From: Spirochaetaceae bacterium
Lineage (GTDB): Bacteria > Spirochaetota > Spirochaetia > SZUA-6 > Bin103
Assembly (NCBI GenBank): GCA_028820215.1
Contig: JAPPKD010000132.1
Coordinates: forward strand, 1-42,048
Direction of reading: 5' to 3'
Length of the DNA stretch: 42,048 nt
Shown here: in pieces, positions 1-7,543 of the stretch
Numbering within the stretch: position 1 is the first letter of the stretch
Layout of the letters: each line of letters opens with the position of its first letter
Translations under genes and position numbers: made by a program
Notes under the pieces: generated by a model
Told to the model about the DNA's origin: nothing
Seen by the model: only the letters and a program-made list of their open reading frames with translations
Databases searched by the model: none

Positions 1-612
1 AGTCTCTGGGAGGGCTTCTCTTCCCCAGTCGTCACAGGAATGGAATGCACCCGACCACTCCAGCCCGATGATGAAGCCCGCGCCAGCCGGCTCGATGCCG
101 GGGCTGACGAAGACGATGGGCAGGTCCTTGGCGGACGATTGATCGCCCTTCGCCGATAATTCGACACCGTGGCGTGAGTGGGGGAACTGCAGGAGGTCCC
201 ATCGCGTCCAGTAGGCGCCGCGCGGCGGATAGCGGCCGCCGGGGTCGCCACCGCCGGCGGAGCTCATCACGCGCGGTGGGGTGCGGATGTCGCCGATCGA
301 CAGCAGCAGCGGGGAGAGGGCGGTGAGCGGCTGCAGAGCGGCGGCACCGAGGTTGGTGAGCGTCGTCTGATAGACGGCGAAGTGGGCCCCAGGCTCGAAG
401 CGAACGCGCACGGCCGCTTCGAGCCCGCGATCCGACGCGAGCCTGAGCAGCGTGCGATTGCCGGCCTCGGCTGTCTCCTCGAATGGATCCCAGGAGATGA
501 GGCGCCCGGCGAGCCTCACGCCGAAGCCCGGTCCGCCCGGCAGCCTGTCGGCCAAGTCTCCCGGTGCCGCGCGCCGGAGGAAATCGACCACGGTCCCGGT
601 CGGCTCGGTCAT
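1..612 (-). CDS. GH36-like alpha-galactosidase, N-terminal part (cut by window edge)
   Basis: An open frame of 204 codons starts at ATG (610-612, minus strand) and continues past base 1, so only the N-terminal part is present. The translation begins MTEPTGTVVDFLRRAAPG. It later contains the stretches SSAKDLPIVFVSPG and GFIIGLEWSGAFHSCDDWG, which resemble the beta-sandwich N-terminal domain of family GH36 alpha-galactosidases, where a comparable IGLEWSG strand precedes the catalytic TIM barrel. The barrel and its two catalytic aspartates would lie outside the window, so activity cannot be judged. It diverges from the copper-regulator gene across a 128-base gap. No signal peptide is visible, which suggests a cytoplasmic enzyme acting on imported galactosides. 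Family assignment is moderate; another GH36-fold glycosidase is possible. Confidence 0.6.
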   Translation of the reverse strand, partial: MTEPTGTVVDFLRRAAPGDLADRLPGGPGFGVRLAGRLISWDPFEETAEAGNRTLLRLASDRGLEAAVRVRFEPGAHFAVYQTTLTNLGAAALQPLTALSPLLLSIGDIRTPPRVMSSAGGGDPGGRYPPRGAYWTRWDLLQFPHSRHGVELSAKGDQSSAKDLPIVFVSPGIEPAGAGFIIGLEWSGAFHSCDDWGREALPET

Positions 613-689
613 GGTTGCCCCCGGACTCTACGACCGACGCGTGCCATCCGCAAATCGCGGCGGGCTCATCTGCCCGGTTTTGAGGGGGG

Positions 690-720
690 TTGACCTTCCA
701 GTCACTGGAATGTGTTCTAT
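690..720 (+). promoter_or_regulatory. CueR/MerR-type promoter with operator dyad
   Basis: The -35 box TTGACC (690-695) and -10 box TTCTAT (715-720) are separated by 19 bases, the over-long spacing typical of MerR-family promoters. The spacer holds a perfect 7-bp inverted repeat with one central base, TTCCAGT-C-ACTGGAA (696-710), close in shape to CueR operators. It lies 21 bases before the regulator's GTG start, which suggests metal-dependent autoactivation of the regulator and the coupled cytochrome gene. Confidence 0.8.
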
Positions 721-740
721 CGGTTCCGGAGGGTGCAGTC

Positions 741-1142
741 GTGAACATCGGCGAAGTCGCGGAGGCGTGCGGTCTGCCGGCCAAGACGATTCGGTACTAC
801 GAGGAGATCGGCCTGGTCACCCCGGACCGGAAGGAGAACGGCTACCGGGACTTTCCGGAGGCGGAGGGGCACAAGCTCGCCTTCGTTGCGCGGGCGCGAT
901 CGCTCGGCTTCTCGATCGAGGACTGCCGCACGCTGCTCGCGCTTTACGACGATCCCCACCGCGCCAGCGGCAACGTCAGGGAGATCGTGCGGAGCCATGT
1001 CCGTGGCATCGATCGCAAGATCGCGGAGCTCGAGGGCATGCGCGACACGCTCAACCACTTGGTGGAGCGCTGTCAGGGCGATGAACGTCCGGAGTGCCCG
1101 ATCCTGGACGACCTGGCGAGCGCGCCGGGGATCAGGCGATGA
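741..1142 (+). CDS. cueR: CueR-like Cu(I)-responsive MerR-family regulator
   Basis: Predicted 133-residue transcription activator that bends the long-spacer promoter just upstream when it binds a monovalent metal. The GTG at 741 is chosen because GGAGG lies at 728-732 and the protein then starts MNIGEVAEACGLPAKTIRYY, the usual MerR winged helix-turn-helix start; any earlier start would run through the operator. A dimerisation helix follows at about residues 78-110. The metal loop has Cys111 and Cys119 in the pattern C-x7-C followed by PI, matching the spacing of E. coli CueR Cys112/Cys120. Ser76 fits the serine found in sensors of monovalent metals. The stop overlaps the cytochrome c start by ATGA. 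No copper ATPase or chaperone gene is in the window. Copper is the best guess; silver or gold response is also possible. Confidence 0.85.
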   Translation: MNIGEVAEACGLPAKTIRYYEEIGLVTPDRKENGYRDFPEAEGHKLAFVARARSLGFSIEDCRTLLALYDDPHRASGNVREIVRSHVRGIDRKIAELEGMRDTLNHLVERCQGDERPECPILDDLASAPGIRR

Positions 1143-1732
1143 AACGGGGCCGGGACTCCGGCAAGCGGGACGGGAACATGAGGCGGCCGATTGTCCTGGC
1201 GGGCGCCCTGGTGGTGCTGGCCGGTGCGGGGGTGGGCGCGTTCGTGCTCTTCTGGCCCGAGCCCGATCCGTCGCCGACCGCGGCGGGAGCCCTGTTCCGG
1301 CCCGACGACCGCCGGGTCGTCGAAGAAGGCAGGTACCTGTATCGGGCGGCATGCGCGGAGTGTCACGGCGCCAACCTGGAGGGACAGCCGAACTGGCAGC
1401 AGCGTGGCGCTGACGGACTGATGCCCGCTCCTCCGCATGACGCGACCGGACATACGTGGCATCACCCCGATCAGGTGTTGTTCGAGCTGACCAAGTACGG
1501 CATGCAGCGGTATGCCGGGCGCGACTACCGTTCCGCCATGCCCGCCTATCAGAAGACGCTGACCGACGACGAGATCATCGCGGTCATGTCGTACATCAAG
1601 AGCCGGTGGCCGGAATCGGTCCGCAGGCAGCACGACATGATCAACGCCAGGAATGCGGCGCAGTCCAGCCTGCATCGATGGGACGCGCTGGTCGCGCTGG
1701 CGGCCCGGGCCGCGAACGGGCGCCCGGGCTGA
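1139..1732 (+). CDS. Membrane-anchored mono-heme cytochrome c
   Basis: Predicted 197-residue c-type cytochrome. A hydrophobic segment at about residues 17-38 serves as uncleaved anchor or signal, followed by a proline-rich linker and a soluble domain outside the membrane. The heme attachment motif is CAECH (Cys72, Cys75, His76), and Met134 in SAMPAY is the likely distal ligand. Short histidine-rich stretches (HTWHH near 105-109) could bind metal. ATG at 1139 overlaps the regulator stop; a second ATG at 1178 would still keep the anchor. The gene is translationally coupled to the CueR-like gene, so it is probably copper-induced. Similar cytochromes near copper-resistance genes are known from Alphaproteobacteria (recollection, not checked). 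The electron partner is unknown. Confidence 0.8.
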   Translation: MKRGRDSGKRDGNMRRPIVLAGALVVLAGAGVGAFVLFWPEPDPSPTAAGALFRPDDRRVVEEGRYLYRAACAECHGANLEGQPNWQQRGADGLMPAPPHDATGHTWHHPDQVLFELTKYGMQRYAGRDYRSAMPAYQKTLTDDEIIAVMSYIKSRWPESVRRQHDMINARNAAQSSLHRWDALVALAARAANGRPG

Positions 1733-1770
1733 TACGCGTCGAGCGTGGCCTGGAGCGGCGTACCGCCGAG

Positions 1771-3123
1771 GTGCGCGCGGGCCGGTCGGCTCTGCGCCGT
1801 GCGTGCCGGGCCCTGGGGATCGAGGAGCCGCGCTCGCTCTGGGTGGCATCCGGCGCGGGTGACCGGTTCCGGCCGGCCGTGGCGGTGCGCCGATACCTCC
1901 CCGAGGAAGAGATCGAGGTGGTGGTCGACCTGTCGCAGGCTGCCGGCGGCGACGAGTTGGCCGACTCGTTCCGTACCGTGCTGGCCGGCGGAATCACCGG
2001 CGAGGGTATCGGAGATCTGCCGATAGGTGCCTTCGTTCCGTACGCGCAGAGTCCGATCTGGGGGTTGAACCGCGCCTTCTGGGAGCATGCCGACCGTTAC
2101 ATGGCGGCCAGCGGAGGCGACTACCGCGACGCCGTCGGCGGGTCTCCCGACCTGATTCGGTCGCTGGTGCGGGAGCGGGCGGAGCGCTTCTGTGCGTCGC
2201 TGCGTTTGGTTCGTGGCGGCCGGGAGCCGGGAGCGAGCGCGGAGTTGGCGTATCTGAGCGTCGGTGCTTCCGGTGTGGAGGGGCCGCGCCTGTTCGTGGA
2301 GGAACTGAGCCGCGCCGCGGCGGCCGCGCGGGTCGGCCTGGACGGGGTGTGGTACTTGGTGGCGGACCTGTCGCCCGAGGTGTTGCGAAGAGTCCGAACC
2401 GGGCTCGGCGACCGGCACGGCGCCCTTCGCGTCGGTTGTCTGCAACTCGACCTGAGCTCGCCGGAGGCAGTCCTTGATCCGTGGCGGGGCCGGATCCTGC
2501 ACGCCCACGTCGGCAGCCTGTTCGACAACCTCCCGGCGGACCATGTCGAGTGGCTCGAAGGGCGCTGCTACCTGGTGGAGGGGTTGCTGCACCTGCCGGC
2601 GTCCGGGGCCGGAGCGCTCGCCGGTCGGTACGGCATCAGCGGCGGACTCCTGCGCGAGGCGCTCCACGGCCCGTCCGCCTCCCTGCCCGAGCGCCTGCAT
2701 GCCGTCGTGGGAGAGGAGCGTGCCTGTCGTCTCTGGCAGGACCTCTACCGCGGGCTGCGGATGGGCGAGCGGCTGGTCCCGCCACCACCGGGTGCCGTGC
2801 CCGACAACCTGCTCCGATGCCCGGCGGACGGGCGGATGGCGCTGTCCGGGGATGCGATCGACAGCGCACTGACCCTGCTGGGACTGTTGCACGAGCGCGG
2901 CATGCTGGAGATCGTCGACATCATGGTGGCCGACGCGCGGCAGTATGCCGGCCGGTTTCGGACGACGGCGAAGTACGACGGCTCGGCCGTCGAGTGGTTC
3001 AACGCCGCCCTGTTCGAAGCGCGTGTGCGCGCAGGGATGCCGGGCTGCGTGGTCGGCTACCGGCCGCTGGCGAAGTTCGGGAAGCCGCGGATGACCTGCA
3101 TGGAGGTCCGTCGCGGAGGATAG
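1771..3123 (+). CDS. Probable class I SAM-dependent methyltransferase-like protein
   Basis: Roughly 450 residues with good coding composition and no signal peptide or membrane segment. I do not recognise it with certainty. Three segments recall a poorly described family of bacterial SAM-dependent methyltransferases: YLSVGASGVEGP at the expected SAM-binding glycine-rich strand (degenerate), ILHAHVGSLFDNLPADHV in the middle, and FRTTAKYDGSAVEWFNAALF near the C-terminus. The glycine-rich motif is weak, so catalytic ability is uncertain. The start is unsure: GTG at 1771 is the first plausible codon after the cytochrome stop, with no strong ribosome binding site. The frame stays open upstream inside the cytochrome gene. 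It follows the cytochrome by 38 bases and may share its transcript. Confidence 0.45.
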   Translation: MRAGRSALRRACRALGIEEPRSLWVASGAGDRFRPAVAVRRYLPEEEIEVVVDLSQAAGGDELADSFRTVLAGGITGEGIGDLPIGAFVPYAQSPIWGLNRAFWEHADRYMAASGGDYRDAVGGSPDLIRSLVRERAERFCASLRLVRGGREPGASAELAYLSVGASGVEGPRLFVEELSRAAAAARVGLDGVWYLVADLSPEVLRRVRTGLGDRHGALRVGCLQLDLSSPEAVLDPWRGRILHAHVGSLFDNLPADHVEWLEGRCYLVEGLLHLPASGAGALAGRYGISGGLLREALHGPSASLPERLHAVVGEERACRLWQDLYRGLRMGERLVPPPPGAVPDNLLRCPADGRMALSGDAIDSALTLLGLLHERGMLEIVDIMVADARQYAGRFRTTAKYDGSAVEWFNAALFEARVRAGMPGCVVGYRPLAKFGKPRMTCMEVRRGG

Positions 3124-3151
3124 GGGGCGTCCCGACTGGCGCGGCGCCTGG

Positions 3152-3181
3152 TTGACAGAACATGAGCGCCGGTTGCACATT
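3152..3181 (+). promoter_or_regulatory. Probable promoter of tRNA-Glu
   Basis: A perfect TTGACA lies at 3152-3157, with a weak -10 candidate CACATT at 3176-3181 (18-base spacer), about 44 bases ahead of the tRNA-Glu 5' end. The -35 box is convincing; the -10 is only a partial match. Confidence 0.4.
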
Positions 3182-3224
3182 TGCTCCGTCGGCGCGCGCA
3201 GGGGCGCATCGGCTAATTCTTTCT

Positions 3225-3296
<72 letters not shown>

Positions 3297-3298
3297 AG

Positions 3299-4792
3299 TT
3301 GCAACGGCGCGAGTCCGGACAGCGGGGCGGAACGGCCCCGGACGATGCCATCGCCTCCCGGTTCAACCATGTCCGCGGGCTCGCGGTGCACTTGGTCGGC
3401 GTTGCCGGACAGGGAATGTCGGCGCTTGCCGAAGTGCTTCAGGCGCGGGGCGCTATCGTCACCGGTTCGGACGTCGACGAATCGTTCTTCACCACCCCGG
3501 TCCTGGAGCGGATCGGCGTGCCGGTGCTCCCGTTCGACCCCGGCAACGTGCGCGGTGCCGACCTCGTCGTCTACTCGGCGGCCTACGACCCCGCCCGCCA
3601 CCCGGAGCTGCGCGCGGCTCGGGACGCCGGCATGCCGCTCGCCAACTATCCGCAGGCGCTGGGGGGGCTGTCCGCGCACTGCGAAGCGGTCGCGGTGTGC
3701 GGCACGCACGGCAAGACCACGATCACGGCGATGCTGGGGACGCTGCTGGACGGCCTGGAGCTGCCGGCGACGGTGCTGGTGGGCAGCCCGGTAGCAAGCT
3801 TCGGCGACCGCAGCACGCTCAACCGGGGCACCGAGCTCCTGGCGGCCGAGACCTGTGAGTACCGGCGCCACTTCCTTCATTACCACCCCGACCGCATCGT
3901 GCTCTCCGGCGTCGAGTGGGAGCACGTGGACTACTTCACCGACCACCACGACACGGTGGCGGCGTTCGTGGAGTTGTGCCGGCGGCTCCCGCCCGGCGGT
4001 GAGCTGGTCTACGACGCCGACGACGCCGGCGCGGCCACGGTCGCGGCGGCCGTCGCCGGTGAGCGCGCCGATGTGGTGCGCACCCCGGTGGGACGCACGG
4101 CTCCGGGCTCTTTCCGGATGGACGGCGTCACCCTGGCAGCGGGCCGGACCGTGTTCAGGCTCGCTGCGGTACCTGGAGAGCTCACCCTGCGCGTGCCGGG
4201 CGCCCACTCCGCCAAGGACGCCGCCCTGGCCGTCGCGGCGGCGACCTCCCTGCACCGCCGTCACCGCGGCGGCTCGCCCGAGCCGGCTTCCGTGGCGCGC
4301 GCGTTGTCCCGGTTCTCGGGGACGCGTCGGCGCAGCGAGGTGGTCGGCGAGGCAGGCGGCGTCACTTTCGTGGAGGACTACGGGCACCACCCGACCGAGA
4401 TCCGCGTGACCCTGAGCGGGTTGCGTCGCTTCTTCGGAGACCGGCCGCTGGTCGTCGACTTCATGCCGCACACCTACTCCCGTACCGGCGGGTTGCTCGA
4501 GGAATTCGCCACTGTCTTCGGCGACGCCGAGCGGGTCATACTCCACGACATCTATGCATCGGCCCGCGAACGCAACGATTCCGGCGTCTCCGGTGAGGAC
4601 CTGTTCCTTGCGGTCAGCCGCCGCCATCCGTCCGTCGCGTACACGCCGGGCGTTGACGACGGCGATGCCGTGCAGCTCGCGCAGCGTTCCGTGGGTCCCG
4701 GAGATGTGTTCGTAACCATGGGAGCCGGCGACAACTGGAAGCTCGGAGCACGTCTGCGCGAACGCCTGCTGCGGGCAGACCGTACCCGATGA
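3299..4792 (+). CDS. murC: UDP-N-acetylmuramate--L-alanine ligase
   Basis: Cytoplasmic Mur ligase that adds L-alanine to UDP-MurNAc using ATP, the first peptide step of peptidoglycan synthesis. An N-terminal UDP-binding domain has VHLVGVAGQGMSALAE. The central ATPase domain has the P-loop GTHGKTT, and the C-terminal domain carries the DYGHHPTEI motif typical of MurC. The start is uncertain: TTG at 3299 gives about 497 residues, with AGGAG inside the tRNA acceptor as the only ribosome binding site. GTG at 3386 would begin right at HLVGVAGQGM and cut off a plausible N-terminal extension like those I recall in spirochete MurC. The gene sits 2 bases after tRNA-Glu, and its stop overlaps yicC by ATGA. 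Mpl is less likely because of the GHHPTEI and AAETCEY contexts. Confidence 0.85.
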   Translation: MQRRESGQRGGTAPDDAIASRFNHVRGLAVHLVGVAGQGMSALAEVLQARGAIVTGSDVDESFFTTPVLERIGVPVLPFDPGNVRGADLVVYSAAYDPARHPELRAARDAGMPLANYPQALGGLSAHCEAVAVCGTHGKTTITAMLGTLLDGLELPATVLVGSPVASFGDRSTLNRGTELLAAETCEYRRHFLHYHPDRIVLSGVEWEHVDYFTDHHDTVAAFVELCRRLPPGGELVYDADDAGAATVAAAVAGERADVVRTPVGRTAPGSFRMDGVTLAAGRTVFRLAAVPGELTLRVPGAHSAKDAALAVAAATSLHRRHRGGSPEPASVARALSRFSGTRRRSEVVGEAGGVTFVEDYGHHPTEIRVTLSGLRRFFGDRPLVVDFMPHTYSRTGGLLEEFATVFGDAERVILHDIYASARERNDSGVSGEDLFLAVSRRHPSVAYTPGVDDGDAVQLAQRSVGPGDVFVTMGAGDNWKLGARLRERLLRADRTR

Positions 4793-5673
4793 AGAGCATG
4801 ACCGGCTTCGGGCGTGCGGAGCGGCACGTGCACGGCGTCGACGTCACCGCCGAGGCTCGCAGCTACAACAACCGGTTTCTCGACGTGAGCGTGTCGGTGC
4901 CGAAGGAGCTGGGCGCCGCGGAGTCGGCGCTGCGGGCGCTGGTCTCCGGCCGGATGTCGCGCGGGCGCGTGGAGCTGCAGATCCGCATGACCGGGGCGGC
5001 AGCCCGACCGCGGGTGAGCACCGAGGGGGCGCGCGCGGCCGCCGAACTGCTCCGCTCGATCGCGCGCGCGGCCGGCGCACCCGAGGAGATAACCGTACGG
5101 GACATTCTGGAGGCCGACCGCCGGCTTGGCCTGGGAGTGGTAGACGCAGGATCCGACGGGAGCGGACCGGACCCGGAGACTCATGCCGGCGTGCTGGAGG
5201 CCGCGCAGTGCTGTCTGGAACGCCTGGACGCCGAACGCGACCGGGAGGGAGCGGAGCTGGAGGCCGATCTGTCCACATGCCTCGACCGGGTGGAGGAGGA
5301 GACGGCAGCCCTCTCCGGTTTGGCGGCGGAGTGGCAGGAACGGTTGGAGCGGGACGTGCAGGCGCGCATGGAACGGCTGCTGTCCGCCGATGACGTCGCC
5401 GACCGGGTAGTGCCGGCGGTCGCCCTGCTGCTGGCTCGTTCCGATGTCGCCGAGGAGCTCAGCCGCCTGCGAGCTCACCTCGCCGGCATGCGCACGGGGA
5501 TGGCCGCCGCCGAGGGCCCGCACGGCAAGAAGCTCGAGTTCTACTGCCAGGAGTTGCTCCGAGAGACCAACACGATCGGCGCGAAGGCGTCAGCGGCGGA
5601 GGTCGACGGGCACGTTCTGACGGTCAAGGAGAATGTCGAGCGCATGCGCGAGCAGTTACGCAATGTCGAATGA
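4789..5673 (+). CDS. yicC: YicC family endoribonuclease
   Basis: 294 residues, close to the normal family length. It starts MKSMTGFGRAERHVHG, the hallmark N-terminus of YicC proteins. It ends with the DUF1732 region containing GKKLEFYCQELLRETNTIGAKA, whose acidic and lysine residues are conserved. Family members are manganese-dependent endoribonucleases that cleave structured RNA, including small RNAs in enteric bacteria; the target here is unknown. A long acidic central helix (residues about 125-220) is likely coiled coil. ATG overlaps the murC stop (ATGA), and the 3' end overlaps cmk by 11 bases, so murC-yicC-cmk is very probably one operon. Confidence 0.92.
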   Translation: MKSMTGFGRAERHVHGVDVTAEARSYNNRFLDVSVSVPKELGAAESALRALVSGRMSRGRVELQIRMTGAAARPRVSTEGARAAAELLRSIARAAGAPEEITVRDILEADRRLGLGVVDAGSDGSGPDPETHAGVLEAAQCCLERLDAERDREGAELEADLSTCLDRVEEETAALSGLAAEWQERLERDVQARMERLLSADDVADRVVPAVALLLARSDVAEELSRLRAHLAGMRTGMAAAEGPHGKKLEFYCQELLRETNTIGAKASAAEVDGHVLTVKENVERMREQLRNVE

Positions 5674-6238
5674 GCGGAGCGAATCACACTCGGAGAGTGA
5701 GTGCGGTGGTGACCTGGTGATCACGATCTCGGGCAAGTCGGGCTGCGGCAACTCGACCGTCTCCCGCATGGTCGCGGAGCGCCTGGGCCTGCGTCACATA
5801 AACTTCACCCTGCGCGACCTGGCGCGCGAGCGCGGTGTGAGCTTCGAGCAACTGTGGGAACGCGCCAATTACGACCAGTCGGTCGATCACGACCTTGACC
5901 GCAGGCTCATGGAGCTCGCCGCCGACGGGGGATGCGTGCTCGGCACGCGGCTGGCGATCTGGCTGATCGAGGACCGGGACCTGTCGGTCTACCTGGAGGC
6001 GACCCAGCAGACGCGGGCGGCGCGCATCGCGTCTCGGGAAGTCATGTCGTATGGGGCCGCGCTCACCGCCACCGATCAGCGCGATCGCCGCGATCGCAAC
6101 CGCTATCTGCGACTGTACGACATCGACATCGATGACGCGTCGCAGGCCGACCTGGTCGTGGACACCGAGGAGCTCGACGAACACGCGGTGGTGGGCAAGA
6201 TCATCGAGGCGCTGCGCGCCCGCAGCCTGCTCGACTGA
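5663..6238 (+). CDS. cmk: Cytidylate kinase-like protein (spirochete type)
   Basis: 191 residues if the ATG at 5663 is used; a GTG at 5717 would start right before ITISGKSGCGNST. The fold is that of a P-loop NMP kinase expected to phosphorylate CMP/dCMP. It includes an RLAIWLIEDRDLSVYLEA core strand and the lid-like arginines RAARIASRE and DQRDRRDRNRYLRLYDID. The Walker A motif is unusual: GKSGCGNST has Asn30 where the phosphate-binding lysine normally sits, while Lys25 appears earlier in the loop. I recall the same GN-S/T-T form in Treponema homologues, so it is probably a lineage trait rather than an error. Catalysis should not be assumed without test. It lies inside the murC-yicC operon. 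Confidence 0.75.
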   Translation: MSNERSESHSESECGGDLVITISGKSGCGNSTVSRMVAERLGLRHINFTLRDLARERGVSFEQLWERANYDQSVDHDLDRRLMELAADGGCVLGTRLAIWLIEDRDLSVYLEATQQTRAARIASREVMSYGAALTATDQRDRRDRNRYLRLYDIDIDDASQADLVVDTEELDEHAVVGKIIEALRARSLLD

Positions 6239-6261
6239 TCCGGTCTGCCGGCGCCGGTGAT

Positions 6262-6291
6262 TTGCCGGCGGCGCGCTCGATGGCGTACGCT
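6262..6291 (+). promoter_or_regulatory. Possible rpoZ promoter (leaderless)
   Basis: TTGCCG (6262-6267) and TACGCT (6286-6291) are 18 bases apart. Transcription would start near 6298, giving almost no leader before the ATG at 6300, and no Shine-Dalgarno sequence is visible there. A small GC hairpin (CGCCGG/CCGGCG, 6252-6270) overlaps the -35 box. Confidence 0.35.
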
Positions 6292-6299
6292 ATGCGGCG

Positions 6300-6500
6300 A
6301 TGATTCTGCCTCTTGACCTGTTGATAGCCGACGACTCGAACCGCTACGAGCTGTGCTCGGCGTCCATGCGCCGGGCCAACCAGCTCAGCCTTGCCGCCGA
6401 CGAGGACGTGGAGGCCAACGGCGGCAAGGTGGTGTCCACCGCCGTCAAGCAGATCCTCACCAAGAAGGTCCGCTACGAGATAGAGCGCACAAACCTGTAG
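6300..6500 (+). CDS. rpoZ: RNA polymerase omega subunit-like protein
   Basis: A 66-residue protein, MILPLDLLIADDSNRYELCSASMRRANQL..., with the omega-type pattern: a hydrophobic start, an Asn-Arg-Tyr-Glu segment, then the ArgArgAlaAsnGln helix that in omega (Arg-Ala-x-Gln) wraps the beta-prime C-terminus. It is at the short end of the family. Omega promotes core RNA polymerase assembly. The position between cmk and miaA matches the order I expect in spirochetes. No ribosome binding site precedes the ATG, and a -10-like box lies only 8 bases upstream, suggesting a leaderless message or translation by read-through from cmk. Confidence 0.75.
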   Translation: MILPLDLLIADDSNRYELCSASMRRANQLSLAADEDVEANGGKVVSTAVKQILTKKVRYEIERTNL

Positions 6501-6554
6501 TCGACGCGCAGTCTTCCCGGCCATTTGGCCTCCCGGGCCACTGAGTCTCCTGAC

Positions 6555-7451
6555 ATGCGCCGGCCGGTGCCGGTGATCTTCGGTCCGACCGCCGTGGGCA
6601 AGTCGGCAGCGATCGCTGCGGTGGCGGGGGAACATGACGAGGTCGTCAGTGCCGATGCCCTGCAGGTGTACCGCCATCTTGACATCGGCACCGCAAAACC
6701 GACCCGCGCCGAGCGCGAACGGTTCCGCCACCACCTGATCGACATCGCCGAACCCGACGAGCAGTTCGACGCCGGCCGCTTCGTGCGCTGCGCGGATGCC
6801 GCGCTGCGCGACATCGGCGCCCGCGGACGCCGCGCGATCGTCGCCGGCGGGTGCGCGTATTACCTGCGGACCCTGGTGTGCGGACTGCCGAAGTCGCCGC
6901 GTGGTGACCCGGACATCCGCGCGCGGCTGACCCTGAGGCTGCACGGGGAAGGGAAAGAGACCCTGCGTCGCGAGTTGCAGGACGCCGACCCGGAGTCCGC
7001 TCGTCGCATTCATGCCAATGACACGTACCGGATCGTGCGGGCGCTCGAGGTCCTGGCCGCCACCGGCCGGCCGCTCTCGTCGTTCCGGGTGCCGGTCCGC
7101 CCGGCCGATCCCGGCCGCTTCCGGCTGGTCGGGCTGCAGCGCCCGCGCGAGGAGCTGGTCGTCCGTATCGACGCGCGGGTGGAGGCGATGCGCGCCGCTG
7201 GATTCGCGGAGGAAGTCCGCGAGCTGTTGGCACGAGGCTACGCCCGCACGTGCCCGGGCCTGCGAGGCATCGGCTACCGGGAGCTCGCCGCGGCCGGCGG
7301 AACGGCCACGGCGGACGTGTGGGATGCGATCAGACGCAGCACGCGACGCTACGCGAAGCGCCAGATGACCTTCTTTCGGTCGCTTCCCGGCGTGAGCTGG
7401 ATCGATGCCGATGACCGGGAGGCACTGCGGTCCTTGATCGGCAATCCCTGA
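6555..7451 (+). CDS. miaA: tRNA dimethylallyltransferase
   Basis: 298 residues from ATG 6555; a TTG at 6525 in the same frame would add ten residues of poor character. The enzyme transfers a dimethylallyl group to N6 of A37 in tRNAs that read codons starting with U. Visible motifs: P-loop FGPTAVGKS, SADALQVYRHLDIGTAKP (the DSxQxY region with Asp, Gln and Tyr), HHLIDIAEPDEQFDAGRF, GGCAYYLRTL, the GIGYRE segment, and the C-terminal RRYAKRQMTFFR motif that contacts tRNA. The glycine in the usual GGTGLY motif is here GGCAYY. It lies 54 bases after rpoZ and is the last gene before the next promoter at 7477. Confidence 0.95.
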   Translation: MRRPVPVIFGPTAVGKSAAIAAVAGEHDEVVSADALQVYRHLDIGTAKPTRAERERFRHHLIDIAEPDEQFDAGRFVRCADAALRDIGARGRRAIVAGGCAYYLRTLVCGLPKSPRGDPDIRARLTLRLHGEGKETLRRELQDADPESARRIHANDTYRIVRALEVLAATGRPLSSFRVPVRPADPGRFRLVGLQRPREELVVRIDARVEAMRAAGFAEEVRELLARGYARTCPGLRGIGYRELAAAGGTATADVWDAIRRSTRRYAKRQMTFFRSLPGVSWIDADDREALRSLIGNP

Positions 7452-7476
7452 GCGGAGAGTCGCCGGCGTCGTTCTG

Positions 7477-7505
7477 TTGACAGCGGCTGACGTTCTGCCG
7501 ATACT
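7477..7505 (+). promoter_or_regulatory. Sigma70-type promoter for the COX24/mS38-like gene
   Basis: A perfect TTGACA (7477-7482), a 17-base spacer, and GATACT (7500-7505). Predicted transcription starts about 30 bases before the small-protein ATG at 7544. It probably also drives folP and the following housekeeping genes. Confidence 0.65.
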
Positions 7506-7543
7506 CCGCACTATCCCATCGACACCCCCCAACAGGAGCGCTG

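Noticed and set aside
690..740. TTG at 690 as start of the CueR-like protein
   Set aside because: It would place the operator and -10 box inside the coding sequence and lacks a ribosome binding site; GTG 741 has GGAGG upstream and the family N-terminus.
32..784. Leftward 250-codon open frame
   Set aside because: It runs across the CueR operator and is a GC-rich shadow of the true leftward frame (GH36-like, 1-612); its product is Arg/Pro/Ser-rich without any domain.
1549..3180. Long leftward open frame of 543 codons
   Set aside because: It lies opposite the methyltransferase-like gene and yields low-complexity Gln/Arg/His-rich protein, typical of antisense frames in high-GC DNA.
3299..4792. 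Reading the Mur ligase as Mpl (recycling ligase)
   Set aside because: The GTHGKTT, AAETCEY and DYGHHPTEI context and the position before yicC fit MurC better.
6252..6270. Hairpin after cmk as a terminator
   Set aside because: Only six pairs, a seven-base loop and no T-rich tail; it also overlaps a likely promoter.
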